DNA of 7,664 bases from Rhodospirillales bacterium (GTDB lineage Bacteria > Pseudomonadota > Alphaproteobacteria > Acetobacterales > Acetobacteraceae), in NCBI GenBank assembly GCA_025350425.1, contig JANXXW010000544.1:1-7664 (forward strand), written 5' to 3'. Numbering within the stretch: the first letter of the stretch is position 1; the number at the start of each line of letters is the position of its first letter. Under the pieces are notes generated by a model. It was not told the DNA's origin. It worked only from the letters and a program-made list of their open reading frames with translations, and ran no database searches. Below, one piece after another: positions 1 through 5,441 of this stretch. Made by a program: the position numbers and the translations under genes.

Positions 1-841
1 ACGCTTTCCGCACGGCCTCGGTGGCAAGAATGCTGTCCGTGATGGTCATCATCTCGATGGGTGAGGCCGCGATGCGGGCGACCGCGCCCCCCGACAACAC
101 ACCGTGGGTGATGTAGACGCTGGCCGAACCGGCGCCATGGTCCATCAACGCCTGGGCCGCGTTGCACAGCGTGCCACCGGAATCGACAATGTCGTCGATC
201 AGGATGCAGTGGCGATCGCGCACGTCGCCAATGATGTTCATCACCTCCGACACGCCGGCCCGCTCGCGACGCTTATCGATGATGGCGAGATCGACATTCA
301 GGCGCGAGGCGATCTCACGCGCCCGCCGCACCCCGCCCACGTCGGGCGAGACGATCATGACATCGCGGCCCTTGAACCGCTCCTGGATGTCGCGGGTGAA
401 CAGCGGCGCCGAATAGAGGTTGTCCACGGGGATGTCGAAGAAACCCTGGATCTGATCGGCGTGGAGATCCAAGGTCAGCACCCGGTTGGCGCCAGCCTCG
501 GTGATGAGGTTGGCCACCAGCTTGGCCGAGATCGGCGTGCGGGAGCCGCTTTTGCGATCCTGGCGGGCGTAGCCAAAATAGGGGATCACGGCCGTGACGC
601 GGCGGGCGGAGGCGCGTCTCAGTGCGTCGATCGCGATCAGCAGTTCCATCAGGTTGTCGTTGGCGGGGTAGGAGGTGGATTGCACCACGAACACATCCTC
701 GCCCCGGATGTTCTCGTGGATTTCCACGAACACCTCCATGTCGGCGAAACGGCGGACCGAGGCACGGGTGAGTGGCAGGTCAAGCGCCTTGGCCACGGCC
801 TCGGCCAGGGGACGGTTGCTGTTGCAGGCAACGATCTTCAT
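1..841 (-). CDS. prs: Ribose-phosphate pyrophosphokinase (PRPP synthetase), 3' end outside window
   Basis: Cytoplasmic enzyme that transfers pyrophosphate from ATP to ribose 5-phosphate, making PRPP for purine, pyrimidine, histidine, tryptophan and NAD synthesis. The first 280 residues are present of the roughly 310 usual in the family; the C-terminus lies beyond base 1. Seen in the protein: the classic N-terminus MKIVACNSN, the FADMEVFVEI stretch (33-41), the flexible-loop YARQDRKSGSR (91-101), the class I signature DLHADQIQGFFD (125-136), and the PRPP-binding loop LIDDIVDSGGTL (214-225). The ATG at 841-839 is chosen because it gives the family N-terminus. The Shine-Dalgarno is weak (GGAAA just upstream). 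It follows the lipoprotein gene on the same strand after a 97-bp gap, so it may be read from its own promoter, from the lgt operon, or both. All catalytic motifs in the visible part look intact. Confidence 0.97.
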   Translation of the reverse strand, partial: MKIVACNSNRPLAEAVAKALDLPLTRASVRRFADMEVFVEIHENIRGEDVFVVQSTSYPANDNLMELLIAIDALRRASARRVTAVIPYFGYARQDRKSGSRTPISAKLVANLITEAGANRVLTLDLHADQIQGFFDIPVDNLYSAPLFTRDIQERFKGRDVMIVSPDVGGVRRAREIASRLNVDLAIIDKRRERAGVSEVMNIIGDVRDRHCILIDDIVDSGGTLCNAAQALMDHGAGSASVYITHGVLSGGAVARIAASPIEMMTITDSILATEAVRKA

Positions 842-938
842 GGTTTCCGATCCGGGTGCGGTAGGTGGCGTTCATCACCGCGGAAGCGGGTAGCGGTGTC
901 TAGCAACGCCCGTGCTTTGTGTCCATTGCGCGTCAACC
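842..938 (-). promoter_or_regulatory. Upstream region of prs with weak promoter candidate and small hairpin
   Basis: This gap lies between the lipoprotein stop and the prs start. On the minus strand a TGGACA hexamer (925-920), a 16-base spacer and CTAGAC (903-898) form a poor sigma-70-like promoter. Nearer the gene, CACCGC (898-893) and GCGGTG (881-876) can pair around an 11-base loop. An out-of-frame ATG at 875-873 precedes the prs start. A separate prs promoter is plausible from the gap length, but the hexamers alone are weak evidence. Confidence 0.22.
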
Positions 939-1808
939 TTAGCGGCGGGCGCCGAGCTGGTTGAATATGACATCCTTGACCCCGCCCGCCGCTTCCTTGG
1001 CCGCGACCATGGCGACATCGCCCCATAACTTCGATACCGTGTCTTGCGGCACTTCGTTCAACTGGATGATACGTCCGCGCTCCTCGCCGCCGGAGTCGGT
1101 CACGATCCACTGGATTTCCACGCGGTCGGTGGCGCCGGCGCCCGGCCCCACGACCACCTTTGCCTCGACCGTGTAATCAGCGCCCTGGGCCGCGTCCTGC
1201 ACCTTCTCGTTGTTTTGCGGCAGGAACAACCGGAGTTGGCGAGCAAGGGCTGCGTTGCCGTCGCCGGTGGCACCGGTCACGCCTTTGACGAAGATTTTCG
1301 CTGGCCTGTTCAACAGGCTGTTCGGGTCACTTTGCAGCCGCGCCGCCTCGATGCGGCTGAGCAAGGTGGCGATGTTGGGAGCGGCGGCCTCTGCCACGTC
1401 GCGCAGGGTCTGCGGCTTGGCATCGGACCATGCGCCGGGGTCGATGGGCTTGCCGACCGACACGCCCATCGACCGCCCGGACGGATTCTCGAGAGAGAAG
1501 TACGGGACGACCTGGCCGTCCTTCAGCTCCGCCGTCAACACCAGGCGCCAGTCACCTGGCGAGGTCCGCTCGGCCACGGCGGGGATTTCCTGGCGCACCA
1601 ATGCGTCGGCCAAGGCCCCGGCCAGCGTGTCGGAGCCGAGGCTGGTCAGCAGGGCGCCGGTCGGCGGGATCACGGCGAGGCGCGCGGGCGGCGGGCGGGA
1701 CAGCAGGGCGCCGGCGGCTCCGGGGTTGCCGGCAAACGGACGCGGCAAGCCGCCACACCCGGCCAGCAGCAGCACGAGCGCGAACAGCCTAAATGATGCA
1801 GCTGGCAA
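939..1808 (-). CDS. Predicted lipoprotein of unknown function with two similar domains
   Basis: I do not recognise a named family. The first 18 residues form a lipoprotein signal: one Arg at position 7, a hydrophobic core FALVLLL, and the lipobox LAGC with Cys18 as the lipidation site. A Pro/Gly-rich linker follows to about residue 42. The rest appears to be two diverged copies of one alpha/beta unit (about 43-153 and 171-281): a short strand, a helix, two or three strands, then a long Ala-rich helix. The start is uncertain. The only start codon after the in-frame TGA that gives a full signal peptide is TTG at 1808-1806, which has no Shine-Dalgarno and lies inside the preceding 21-residue reading frame, suggesting translational coupling. 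The product should be exported by Sec and modified by the Lgt encoded at the head of the same gene run. An envelope role is inferred from context only. Confidence 0.82.
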   Translation of the reverse strand: MPAASFRLFALVLLLAGCGGLPRPFAGNPGAAGALLSRPPPARLAVIPPTGALLTSLGSDTLAGALADALVRQEIPAVAERTSPGDWRLVLTAELKDGQVVPYFSLENPSGRSMGVSVGKPIDPGAWSDAKPQTLRDVAEAAAPNIATLLSRIEAARLQSDPNSLLNRPAKIFVKGVTGATGDGNAALARQLRLFLPQNNEKVQDAAQGADYTVEAKVVVGPGAGATDRVEIQWIVTDSGGEERGRIIQLNEVPQDTVSKLWGDVAMVAAKEAAGGVKDVIFNQLGARR

Positions 1809-1854
1809 GGGCGGTCAGCAGGATCAGGAAGATGAATATGACAAGGTAGGGCAT
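1789..1854 (-). CDS. Possible 21-residue hydrophobic peptide with a lipobox-like end
   Basis: An ATG directly abuts the pgeF stop (TAGATG, 1857-1852) and opens a 21-codon frame ending in TAG at 1791-1789. The peptide begins MPYLVIFIFLILL and ends TALASCII. It is almost wholly hydrophobic and LASC matches the lipobox consensus, so it could be a tiny lipopeptide or a single-span membrane microprotein. It has no positively charged residue near the N-terminus, which is unusual for a Sec signal. There is no obvious Shine-Dalgarno; translation would rely on termination-reinitiation from pgeF. Its end overlaps the start of the next lipoprotein gene by 20 bases in another frame. It could instead be a leader frame that carries ribosomes to the TTG start, or the remnant of an older signal peptide. 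Existence as a protein is unproven. Confidence 0.4.
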   Translation of the reverse strand: MPYLVIFIFLILLTALASCII

Positions 1855-2619
1855 CTACAAGGTTACGACCGCGATCTGGTGCCCGATCGGCCCACCGCCG
1901 GCAAGGGTGCGGCGGCGATGGCTGAAGAACCTCGCCTCATGCGCCACGGTGTCGATGCCGAGGCTTTCCACTTGAGCAAGGCCGGCGGCGGAAAGGCGGG
2001 CCACGCAGTAGCCAGCGAGGTCGAACTGCCAACGCTCCTGGCGGATGCCCGTGCGGAAGAAATTGCCGTCGTTCGGATTTTGGGCGAGCACGGCGTCCCG
2101 CAGGTCGGGGCCAACCTCGTACGAGTTTTGCCCGATGCACGGGCCAACCGCCGCCGCGATGCCTTCGCGGGTCGCGCCCAGCCGCAACATTGCGGTGACG
2201 GTGGCTTCCAGGACGCCGGCGACCGCGCCGCGCCAGCCGGCATGGACCGCGCCCACCACTCCGGCCTTGGCGTCCACCAACAGCACCGGCGCGCAATCGG
2301 CGGTGACGATGCCGAGCGCGATACCGGGCCGGTCAGTGACAGCAGCATCGGCGCGTGGCCCGGCACCCGGCGCCCAGACCTCGGTCACCTGGGCCACCTC
2401 GATCCCGTGGACCTGCGTGAGGCCCACCAGCATGTCCGGTTCGGCACCCAACGCGCGGGCGGCGCGGGCGCGATTTTCCAGCACGGCTTGGCGTAGGTCC
2501 GCGCCGGACAGGCTGCAGTTGAGGCTGGCGAACGGGCCTTCCGACACGCCGCCCTCGCGGGTGAAGAATCCGTGCCGGCCGGCTGGCAGGCCGGCAGCGG
2601 TGAGCGGGGTCGGCATCAT
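1855..2619 (-). CDS. pgeF: Peptidoglycan editing factor PgeF (YfiH, multicopper-oxidase-like family)
   Basis: The family (DUF152, formerly 'laccase domain') helps keep peptidoglycan composition correct; E. coli PgeF (YfiH) counters misincorporation of L-Ser for L-Ala in the stem peptide. The human relative FAMIN/LACC1 is a purine nucleoside enzyme, so related activity is possible. The 254 residues match the usual length. Visible hallmarks are HGFFTREGG (16-24), TQVHG with His71, TADCAP with Cys109, HAGWRG with His126, VGPCIG with Cys161 and FFSHRR (231-236). The His/Cys set is the metal/active-site set. I chose the ATG at 2619-2617, which overlaps the upstream stop as ATGA. A second ATG follows immediately, and a longer start at 2658 would only add a shadow of the upstream gene. 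It is coupled to the methyltransferase gene upstream and abuts the tiny frame downstream. Confidence 0.95.
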   Translation of the reverse strand: MMPTPLTAAGLPAGRHGFFTREGGVSEGPFASLNCSLSGADLRQAVLENRARAARALGAEPDMLVGLTQVHGIEVAQVTEVWAPGAGPRADAAVTDRPGIALGIVTADCAPVLLVDAKAGVVGAVHAGWRGAVAGVLEATVTAMLRLGATREGIAAAVGPCIGQNSYEVGPDLRDAVLAQNPNDGNFFRTGIRQERWQFDLAGYCVARLSAAGLAQVESLGIDTVAHEARFFSHRRRTLAGGGPIGHQIAVVTL

Positions 2620-3536
2620 GCTTCGAATCCGGGCGGCGTTGGCAGGCCAGGGTGGCAAATGGCCATCGCCTTGAACAGCCGCCCCATCCGGTCCGGCTCC
2701 GCCAGTCGCTGCGCCGCCTGGATCATCGCACCGGCCCGGGCAGGCGGTTGGGTGCGGGCCAAAATGCCGGTGCGCTGGAACAAACCGAGTGATGCCAGAA
2801 ACTTACCTTGCGGGGTCGGGCCATGGACGTTTGCACCCGCCGCCCGCGCTGCTCGCGCCAGGGCCGCGAAATCGACATGCGCGGTCAGATCAGCGGTGCC
2901 GGGATCGACGAAGGGATCGGCCGGGGCGCCGTCGCGGATGGCTTGTACGCTGTCGCCGGGCGCGCTTTCGGACGGGCCGTAATCGAGGATGAGGGCGGTG
3001 GCGCCACGCGCGGCCAAGGCACGGACGATATCGATGGCGACATCGCAGGTCTCCTGGATGGGAGCATCGGAGTCGGGCGACCAGACCCGTTCGCCATCCA
3101 CCACGAAAGCCTCGCCCTCGCCTCGGATTTGGCGGATCGGCAGGGCATCGAGGAACTCGTTGGCGAGGAACACCATCGGCCCTGGCGGCAAGTCCTCCAC
3201 GCTCTCGTGCCACACTGCGCCGGGCAGCTTGCCTGCCTGGATCGCGCGCAGCCGGGGTGAACTTTCCACCAGATGCAAGGCGGGGCGGAAATCGGGCGCC
3301 GCCTGTGCCGTGGCCCGCAGCGCGTCCGCCATCAGCGTGCCGCGTCCGGGTCCGGCTTCGGCCAGAAGGATGCCGGGCGGGGAGCCCATCTCCCGCCACA
3401 TCACCGCCGCCCACAGGCCAAGCAGCTCGCCGAACACCTGACTGATTTCAGGCGAGGTGGTGAAATCCGCGAACGGGTCGCGGGTGGCGTAATAGGCTGC
3501 GTTGGCGCGGGCCATGAAGGCGTCGAGTCGCTCCAT
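2616..3536 (-). CDS. Class I SAM-dependent methyltransferase, MidA/NDUFAF7 family (COG1565)
   Basis: Family members carry a Rossmann methyltransferase domain; mitochondrial NDUFAF7 methylates an arginine of the NDUFS2 subunit during complex I assembly. A similar role on NuoD in bacteria is inference. Seen: YYATRDPFADFTTSPEISQVFGE (the family entry motif, 15-37), SAM motif I LLAEAGPGRGT (57-67), LHLVESSP (87-94), ANEFLDALP (125-133), LILDYG (182-187) and a late FLASLGLFQRTG (246-257). The frame stays open upstream through lgt, but the family match begins at the ATG at 3536-3534, which overlaps the lgt stop as TGATG. At 306 residues it is shorter than the about 350 I recall as usual. The N-terminal helix before the YYATRD motif is only about 14 residues long, and the Gly-Asp often seen before FTT is Ala-Asp. 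It lies between lgt and pgeF, an arrangement common in alphaproteobacteria. Confidence 0.9.
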   Translation of the reverse strand: MERLDAFMARANAAYYATRDPFADFTTSPEISQVFGELLGLWAAVMWREMGSPPGILLAEAGPGRGTLMADALRATAQAAPDFRPALHLVESSPRLRAIQAGKLPGAVWHESVEDLPPGPMVFLANEFLDALPIRQIRGEGEAFVVDGERVWSPDSDAPIQETCDVAIDIVRALAARGATALILDYGPSESAPGDSVQAIRDGAPADPFVDPGTADLTAHVDFAALARAARAAGANVHGPTPQGKFLASLGLFQRTGILARTQPPARAGAMIQAAQRLAEPDRMGRLFKAMAICHPGLPTPPGFEA

Positions 3537-4348
3537 CAGGCGAGCGCTTGCCTGTGGCGGCCGGACCACACCACGAGCCCGATTCCGGCCAGCATCATCG
3601 GTATGGAGAGCAACTGCCCCATCGTGGCGCCGCCCCAGAGGTAGCCGAGGAAGGGATCGGGTTGGCGGAACAGCTCGCCGATGCCACGCGCCACGGCGTA
3701 GCCGATCAGGAACACCCCGGTCAGGCAGCCGAATCGCGCCCGGATGCTGGCAACCCCGCCTAGCGTCCACATGATTGCGAACAGGATCAATCCCTCCATA
3801 AGTGCCTGATATATCTGGCTCGGATGGCGCGGCACCGGGCCGCCGGTCGGGAATACCATGGCCCATGGCAGCCAGTCCGGCGCCGGGCGGCCCCACAATT
3901 CGCCATTGATAAAGTTGGCGATGCGGCCCAGCCCGAGGCCGATCGGCGCCACGATGGCAATGCGGTCGGCGAATCCCAAAACCGGGATGGCGTTGCGGCG
4001 GCAATACCAGATGATCGCGATCGCCACGCCGAGCATCCCGCCATGGAAGCTCATGCCGCCCTGCCAAACTGCAAAGATCTGCCGCGGGTCGGCCAGGAAC
4101 CGTTCCGGCTGATAGAACAGCACGTAGCCAAGGCGTCCGCCGAGCACCACGCCGAGCGTCGCCCAGGTCAGAAAATCGTCCACTTGCAACAGGTTGGCAA
4201 CCGCTGGCGGGCGCTGCGCCAGGCGCCGCACCAGCCGCCAGCCGATCACCAGCGCGCTGATATAGGCCAGCGCATACCACCGGATCGCGAGCGGCCCGAC
4301 CTGGATCAGGACGGGATCGAATTCGGGAAACATCAGCACGGGAAACAT
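3536..4348 (-). CDS. lgt: Prolipoprotein diacylglyceryl transferase Lgt
   Basis: Inner-membrane enzyme that transfers the diacylglyceryl group of phosphatidylglycerol to the lipobox cysteine of prolipoproteins, the first step of lipoprotein maturation. The 270-residue protein is hydrophobic throughout with about seven membrane segments. Seen: RWYALAYISALVIGW (23-37), GGRLGYVLFY (70-79), WQGGMSFHGGMLG (95-107) containing the conserved His102, the Lgt signature GRIANFINGELWG (141-153) with Arg142, PRHPSQIYQAL (173-183) and GELFRQPD (224-231). The ATG at 4348-4346 is preferred because GGAAGG (4360-4355) lies six bases upstream. An in-frame ATG at 4333 lacks such a site, and an extension to 4417 would add non-family residues. 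It heads the minus-strand operon, is divergent from the ubiK-like gene, and its stop overlaps the next start by one base. Confidence 0.97.
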   Translation of the reverse strand: MFPVLMFPEFDPVLIQVGPLAIRWYALAYISALVIGWRLVRRLAQRPPAVANLLQVDDFLTWATLGVVLGGRLGYVLFYQPERFLADPRQIFAVWQGGMSFHGGMLGVAIAIIWYCRRNAIPVLGFADRIAIVAPIGLGLGRIANFINGELWGRPAPDWLPWAMVFPTGGPVPRHPSQIYQALMEGLILFAIMWTLGGVASIRARFGCLTGVFLIGYAVARGIGELFRQPDPFLGYLWGGATMGQLLSIPMMLAGIGLVVWSGRHRQALA

Positions 4349-4428
4349 GGGTGGCCTTCCAGCTTGGCACGCGGCGCACGATATACGGTGCGTGCTATGG
4401 CACGGAAGCCAAGTCACAGGAGAGCCGT
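4349..4428. promoter_or_regulatory. Divergent promoter region between lgt and the ubiK-like gene
   Basis: These 80 bases must hold the start signals of both flanking genes. The centre is AT-rich for this genome (ATATAC, 4381-4386) and is framed by CGCAC (4375-4379) and GTGCG (4388-4392). Wider inverted pairs are GCACGC (4367-4372) with GCGTGC (4390-4395) and CTTGGC (4363-4368) with GCCAAG (4408-4413). Ribosome-binding sites are clear on both sides: GGAAGG (4360-4355) for lgt and AGGAG (4418-4422) for the plus-strand gene. On the minus strand TATATC (4385-4380) could be a -10 element, but I see no good -35 at proper spacing. Confidence 0.55.
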
Positions 4429-4764
4429 ATGGCCGAACGCCCGAAATTTCTCGACGACATCGCCGGCGTGGCCGGTGGTGCCATGTCCGCCCTCGCCGGT
4501 CTGCGCGAGGAGGGCGAGGCGATGGTGCGGGCGCGCATGGACGAGGCCATGCGCAAGTTCGACCTAGTGAAGCGCGACGAGTTCGAGGCCGTGCAGGAGA
4601 TGGCGGCGAACGCCAGATCCGGTCAGGAATCGGCCGAATCCCGTCTTTCCACAGCCCTGGAGCGCCTCGATTCGCTGGAGAAGCGGGTGGCCGCGCTGGA
4701 ATCTCCCACGCCGATTGTTATGCCTCATAACAATGAAGGTGGCGGACCGGGAATGATTGCCTGA
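4429..4764 (+). CDS. ubiK: UbiK-family accessory factor (BMFP/DUF526, YqiC-like)
   Basis: UbiK is a small coiled-coil protein that in E. coli and Salmonella supports aerobic ubiquinone biosynthesis by binding UbiJ and lipids; older work called the family membrane-fusogenic (BMFP). The 111-residue product has the family layout: an N-terminal amphipathic region with FLDDIAGVAGGAMSALAGL (7-25), a charged middle with RDEFEAVQEMA (49-59), and a C-terminal coiled coil ALERLDSLEKRVAALE (76-91), then a short variable Gly-rich tail. The ATG at 4429 has AGGAG six bases upstream (4418-4422). A longer frame from 4351 would run through the promoter region. It is divergent from lgt and followed by a structured leader before ybjN. 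The symbol rests on family resemblance; whether the alphaproteobacterial protein has the same partner is inferred. Its last codons contain a perfect AT-rich dyad (see separate entry). Confidence 0.85.
   Translation: MAERPKFLDDIAGVAGGAMSALAGLREEGEAMVRARMDEAMRKFDLVKRDEFEAVQEMAANARSGQESAESRLSTALERLDSLEKRVAALESPTPIVMPHNNEGGGPGMIA
4714..4734. repeat. Perfect AT-rich dyad (9-bp arms, 3-bp centre) inside the end of ubiK
   Basis: ATTGTTATG (4714-4722), CCT, and CATAACAAT (4726-4734) are exact reverse complements. The arms are 7 of 9 A/T inside a GC-rich gene. As DNA it looks like a repressor-type operator; as RNA it would be a hairpin with a three-base loop, about 28 bases before the ubiK stop. It has no T-tract after it. 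It lies in the variable tail of UbiK, encoding IVMPHNN, where protein constraint is likely low. The factor that would bind it is unknown. Confidence 0.6.
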
Positions 4765-4842
4765 TCCGACGCGATGCAGCATTACCCGCCGCACGAACTT
4801 CGCCCCGTATGTCTTTGAGCACTTGCGGCACGTCGGATCAGG
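4760..4842. repeat. Long inverted repeat at the ubiK stop, possible terminator or leader structure
   Basis: A perfect 12-base pair CCTGATCCGACG (4760-4771, containing the ubiK TGA) matches CGTCGGATCAGG (4831-4842), 59 bases apart. Inside it GCCGCA (4788-4793) can pair with TGCGGC (4824-4829). No T-run follows, so if it ends ubiK transcription it is not a canonical intrinsic terminator. The wide loop argues for a folded leader RNA or a protein site rather than a simple terminator. Confidence 0.5.
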
Positions 4843-4857
4843 TCGGTAGGGTAGCCC

Positions 4858-4923
4858 CGGGACGCGGCGGTCAACTCTCTGCCCGTGACAAGCGTCCCGC
4901 TCGGCCTTCCTTCCAAGTGGGAG
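4858..4923 (+). promoter_or_regulatory. Structured ybjN leader with Shine-Dalgarno inside a hairpin
   Basis: CGGGACGC (4858-4865) and GCGTCCCG (4892-4899) are an exact 8-base inverted repeat with a 26-base loop; GTCA/TGAC (4870-4873/4886-4889) may pair inside it. Next, CTTCC (4910-4914) can pair with GGGAG (4919-4923), with one G-T pair, over the loop AAGT. GGGAG is the apparent Shine-Dalgarno, seven bases before the ybjN ATG at 4931, so this small hairpin would cover it. This suggests control of translation, but it is read by eye without energy calculation. Confidence 0.4.
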
Positions 4924-4930
4924 ACCCAGA

Positions 4931-5437
4931 ATGCCCGCTACCTCGCTAAACACCGCGTCGGAACGCGCCACCAATCCACTCGACATCATGGAGCAGATCG
5001 TCAGCGCCAATGATTGGGTATTCGACCGCCGCAGCGATACCGAGATGGCAGCCGAAGCCCCGGGCAAGTGGTGCGATTACGGCCTCTATTTCAGTTGGTC
5101 GGCCGAAATTACCGCTATGCATTTCAGCTGCGCCTTCGATCTGAAGGTGCCGGAAAAGCGCCGCGTGGCACTCTACGAACTCCTGGCCCTCGCCAACGAG
5201 AAGCTGTGGATCGGCCATTTCGGCATGGACTCCGATGACGGGATGCCGGTGTTCCGTCACTCCGTCCTATTGCGTGGCGCGCGTGGCGCATCGGCCGAGA
5301 GCCTGGAGGACATGGTGGACATCGCCATCACCGAATGCGAGCGCTTCTTCCCCGCGTTCCAGTTCGTGCTCTGGGGTGGCAAGAAGCCAGCCGATGCGCT
5401 GGCCGCCGCCATGCTGGAATGTGTCGGCGAGGCGTGA
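4931..5437 (+). CDS. YbjN domain-containing protein
   Basis: The 168-residue protein belongs to the YbjN family, whose fold resembles type III secretion chaperones. E. coli YbjN affects motility, biofilm and stress phenotypes, but no biochemical activity is established and the alphaproteobacterial role is unknown. Seen: an N-terminal segment NPLDIMEQIVSANDW (15-29), then a hydrophobic beta-rich core YGLYFSWSAEITAMHFSCAFDLKVPE (50-75), the helix ALYELLALANEKLWIGHF (80-97), an acidic turn MDSDDGMPVFRH (99-110) and the well-conserved end ECERFFPAFQFVLWGGKKPADALAAAMLECVGEA (135-168). No signal peptide or membrane span is visible, so it should be cytoplasmic. The start is set by GGGAG seven bases upstream. 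Its stop is four bases before the proC ATG, so the two are probably coupled; the ybjN-proC pairing recurs in alphaproteobacteria as I recall. Confidence 0.88.
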   Translation: MPATSLNTASERATNPLDIMEQIVSANDWVFDRRSDTEMAAEAPGKWCDYGLYFSWSAEITAMHFSCAFDLKVPEKRRVALYELLALANEKLWIGHFGMDSDDGMPVFRHSVLLRGARGASAESLEDMVDIAITECERFFPAFQFVLWGGKKPADALAAAMLECVGEA

Positions 5438-5441
5438 CCGC

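Noticed and set aside
931..936. TTGACG (minus strand) as a -35 box for prs
   Set aside because: No acceptable -10 hexamer stands 16-18 bases downstream; it also nearly touches the lipoprotein stop.
104..964. 286-codon open frame on the plus strand
   Set aside because: Antisense shadow of prs, whose full set of PRPP synthetase motifs is on the other strand.
1210..2496. 428-codon open frame on the plus strand
   Set aside because: It lies antisense to the lipoprotein and pgeF genes, which have clear signal and family motifs. Its translation is Arg/Ala/Gly-rich with no recognisable domain; long antisense frames are expected at this GC content.
3537..4379. N-terminal extension that would make a 587-residue methyltransferase
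   Set aside because: The extension is an out-of-frame reading of lgt; the family sequence begins at the ATG at 3536 that overlaps the lgt stop.
3824..4567. 247-codon plus-strand frame spanning lgt and ubiK
   Set aside because: It is antisense to lgt and then out of frame within ubiK; no domain is visible.
4714..4734. AT-rich dyad as a Zur or Fur box
   Set aside because: Half-sites share TGTTAT with Zur-type sites, but the 3-base centre and arm spacing do not match the consensus I recall, and no metal-related gene is nearby.
4815..4842. TTGAGC with TCAGGT 17 bases later as a ybjN promoter
   Set aside because: Both hexamers match poorly and overlap the right arm of the long inverted repeat, so the resemblance is not convincing.
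5235..5441. Upstream extension of proC
   Set aside because: It reads ybjN in another frame; the ProC N-terminal nucleotide-binding motif starts just after the ATG at 5442.
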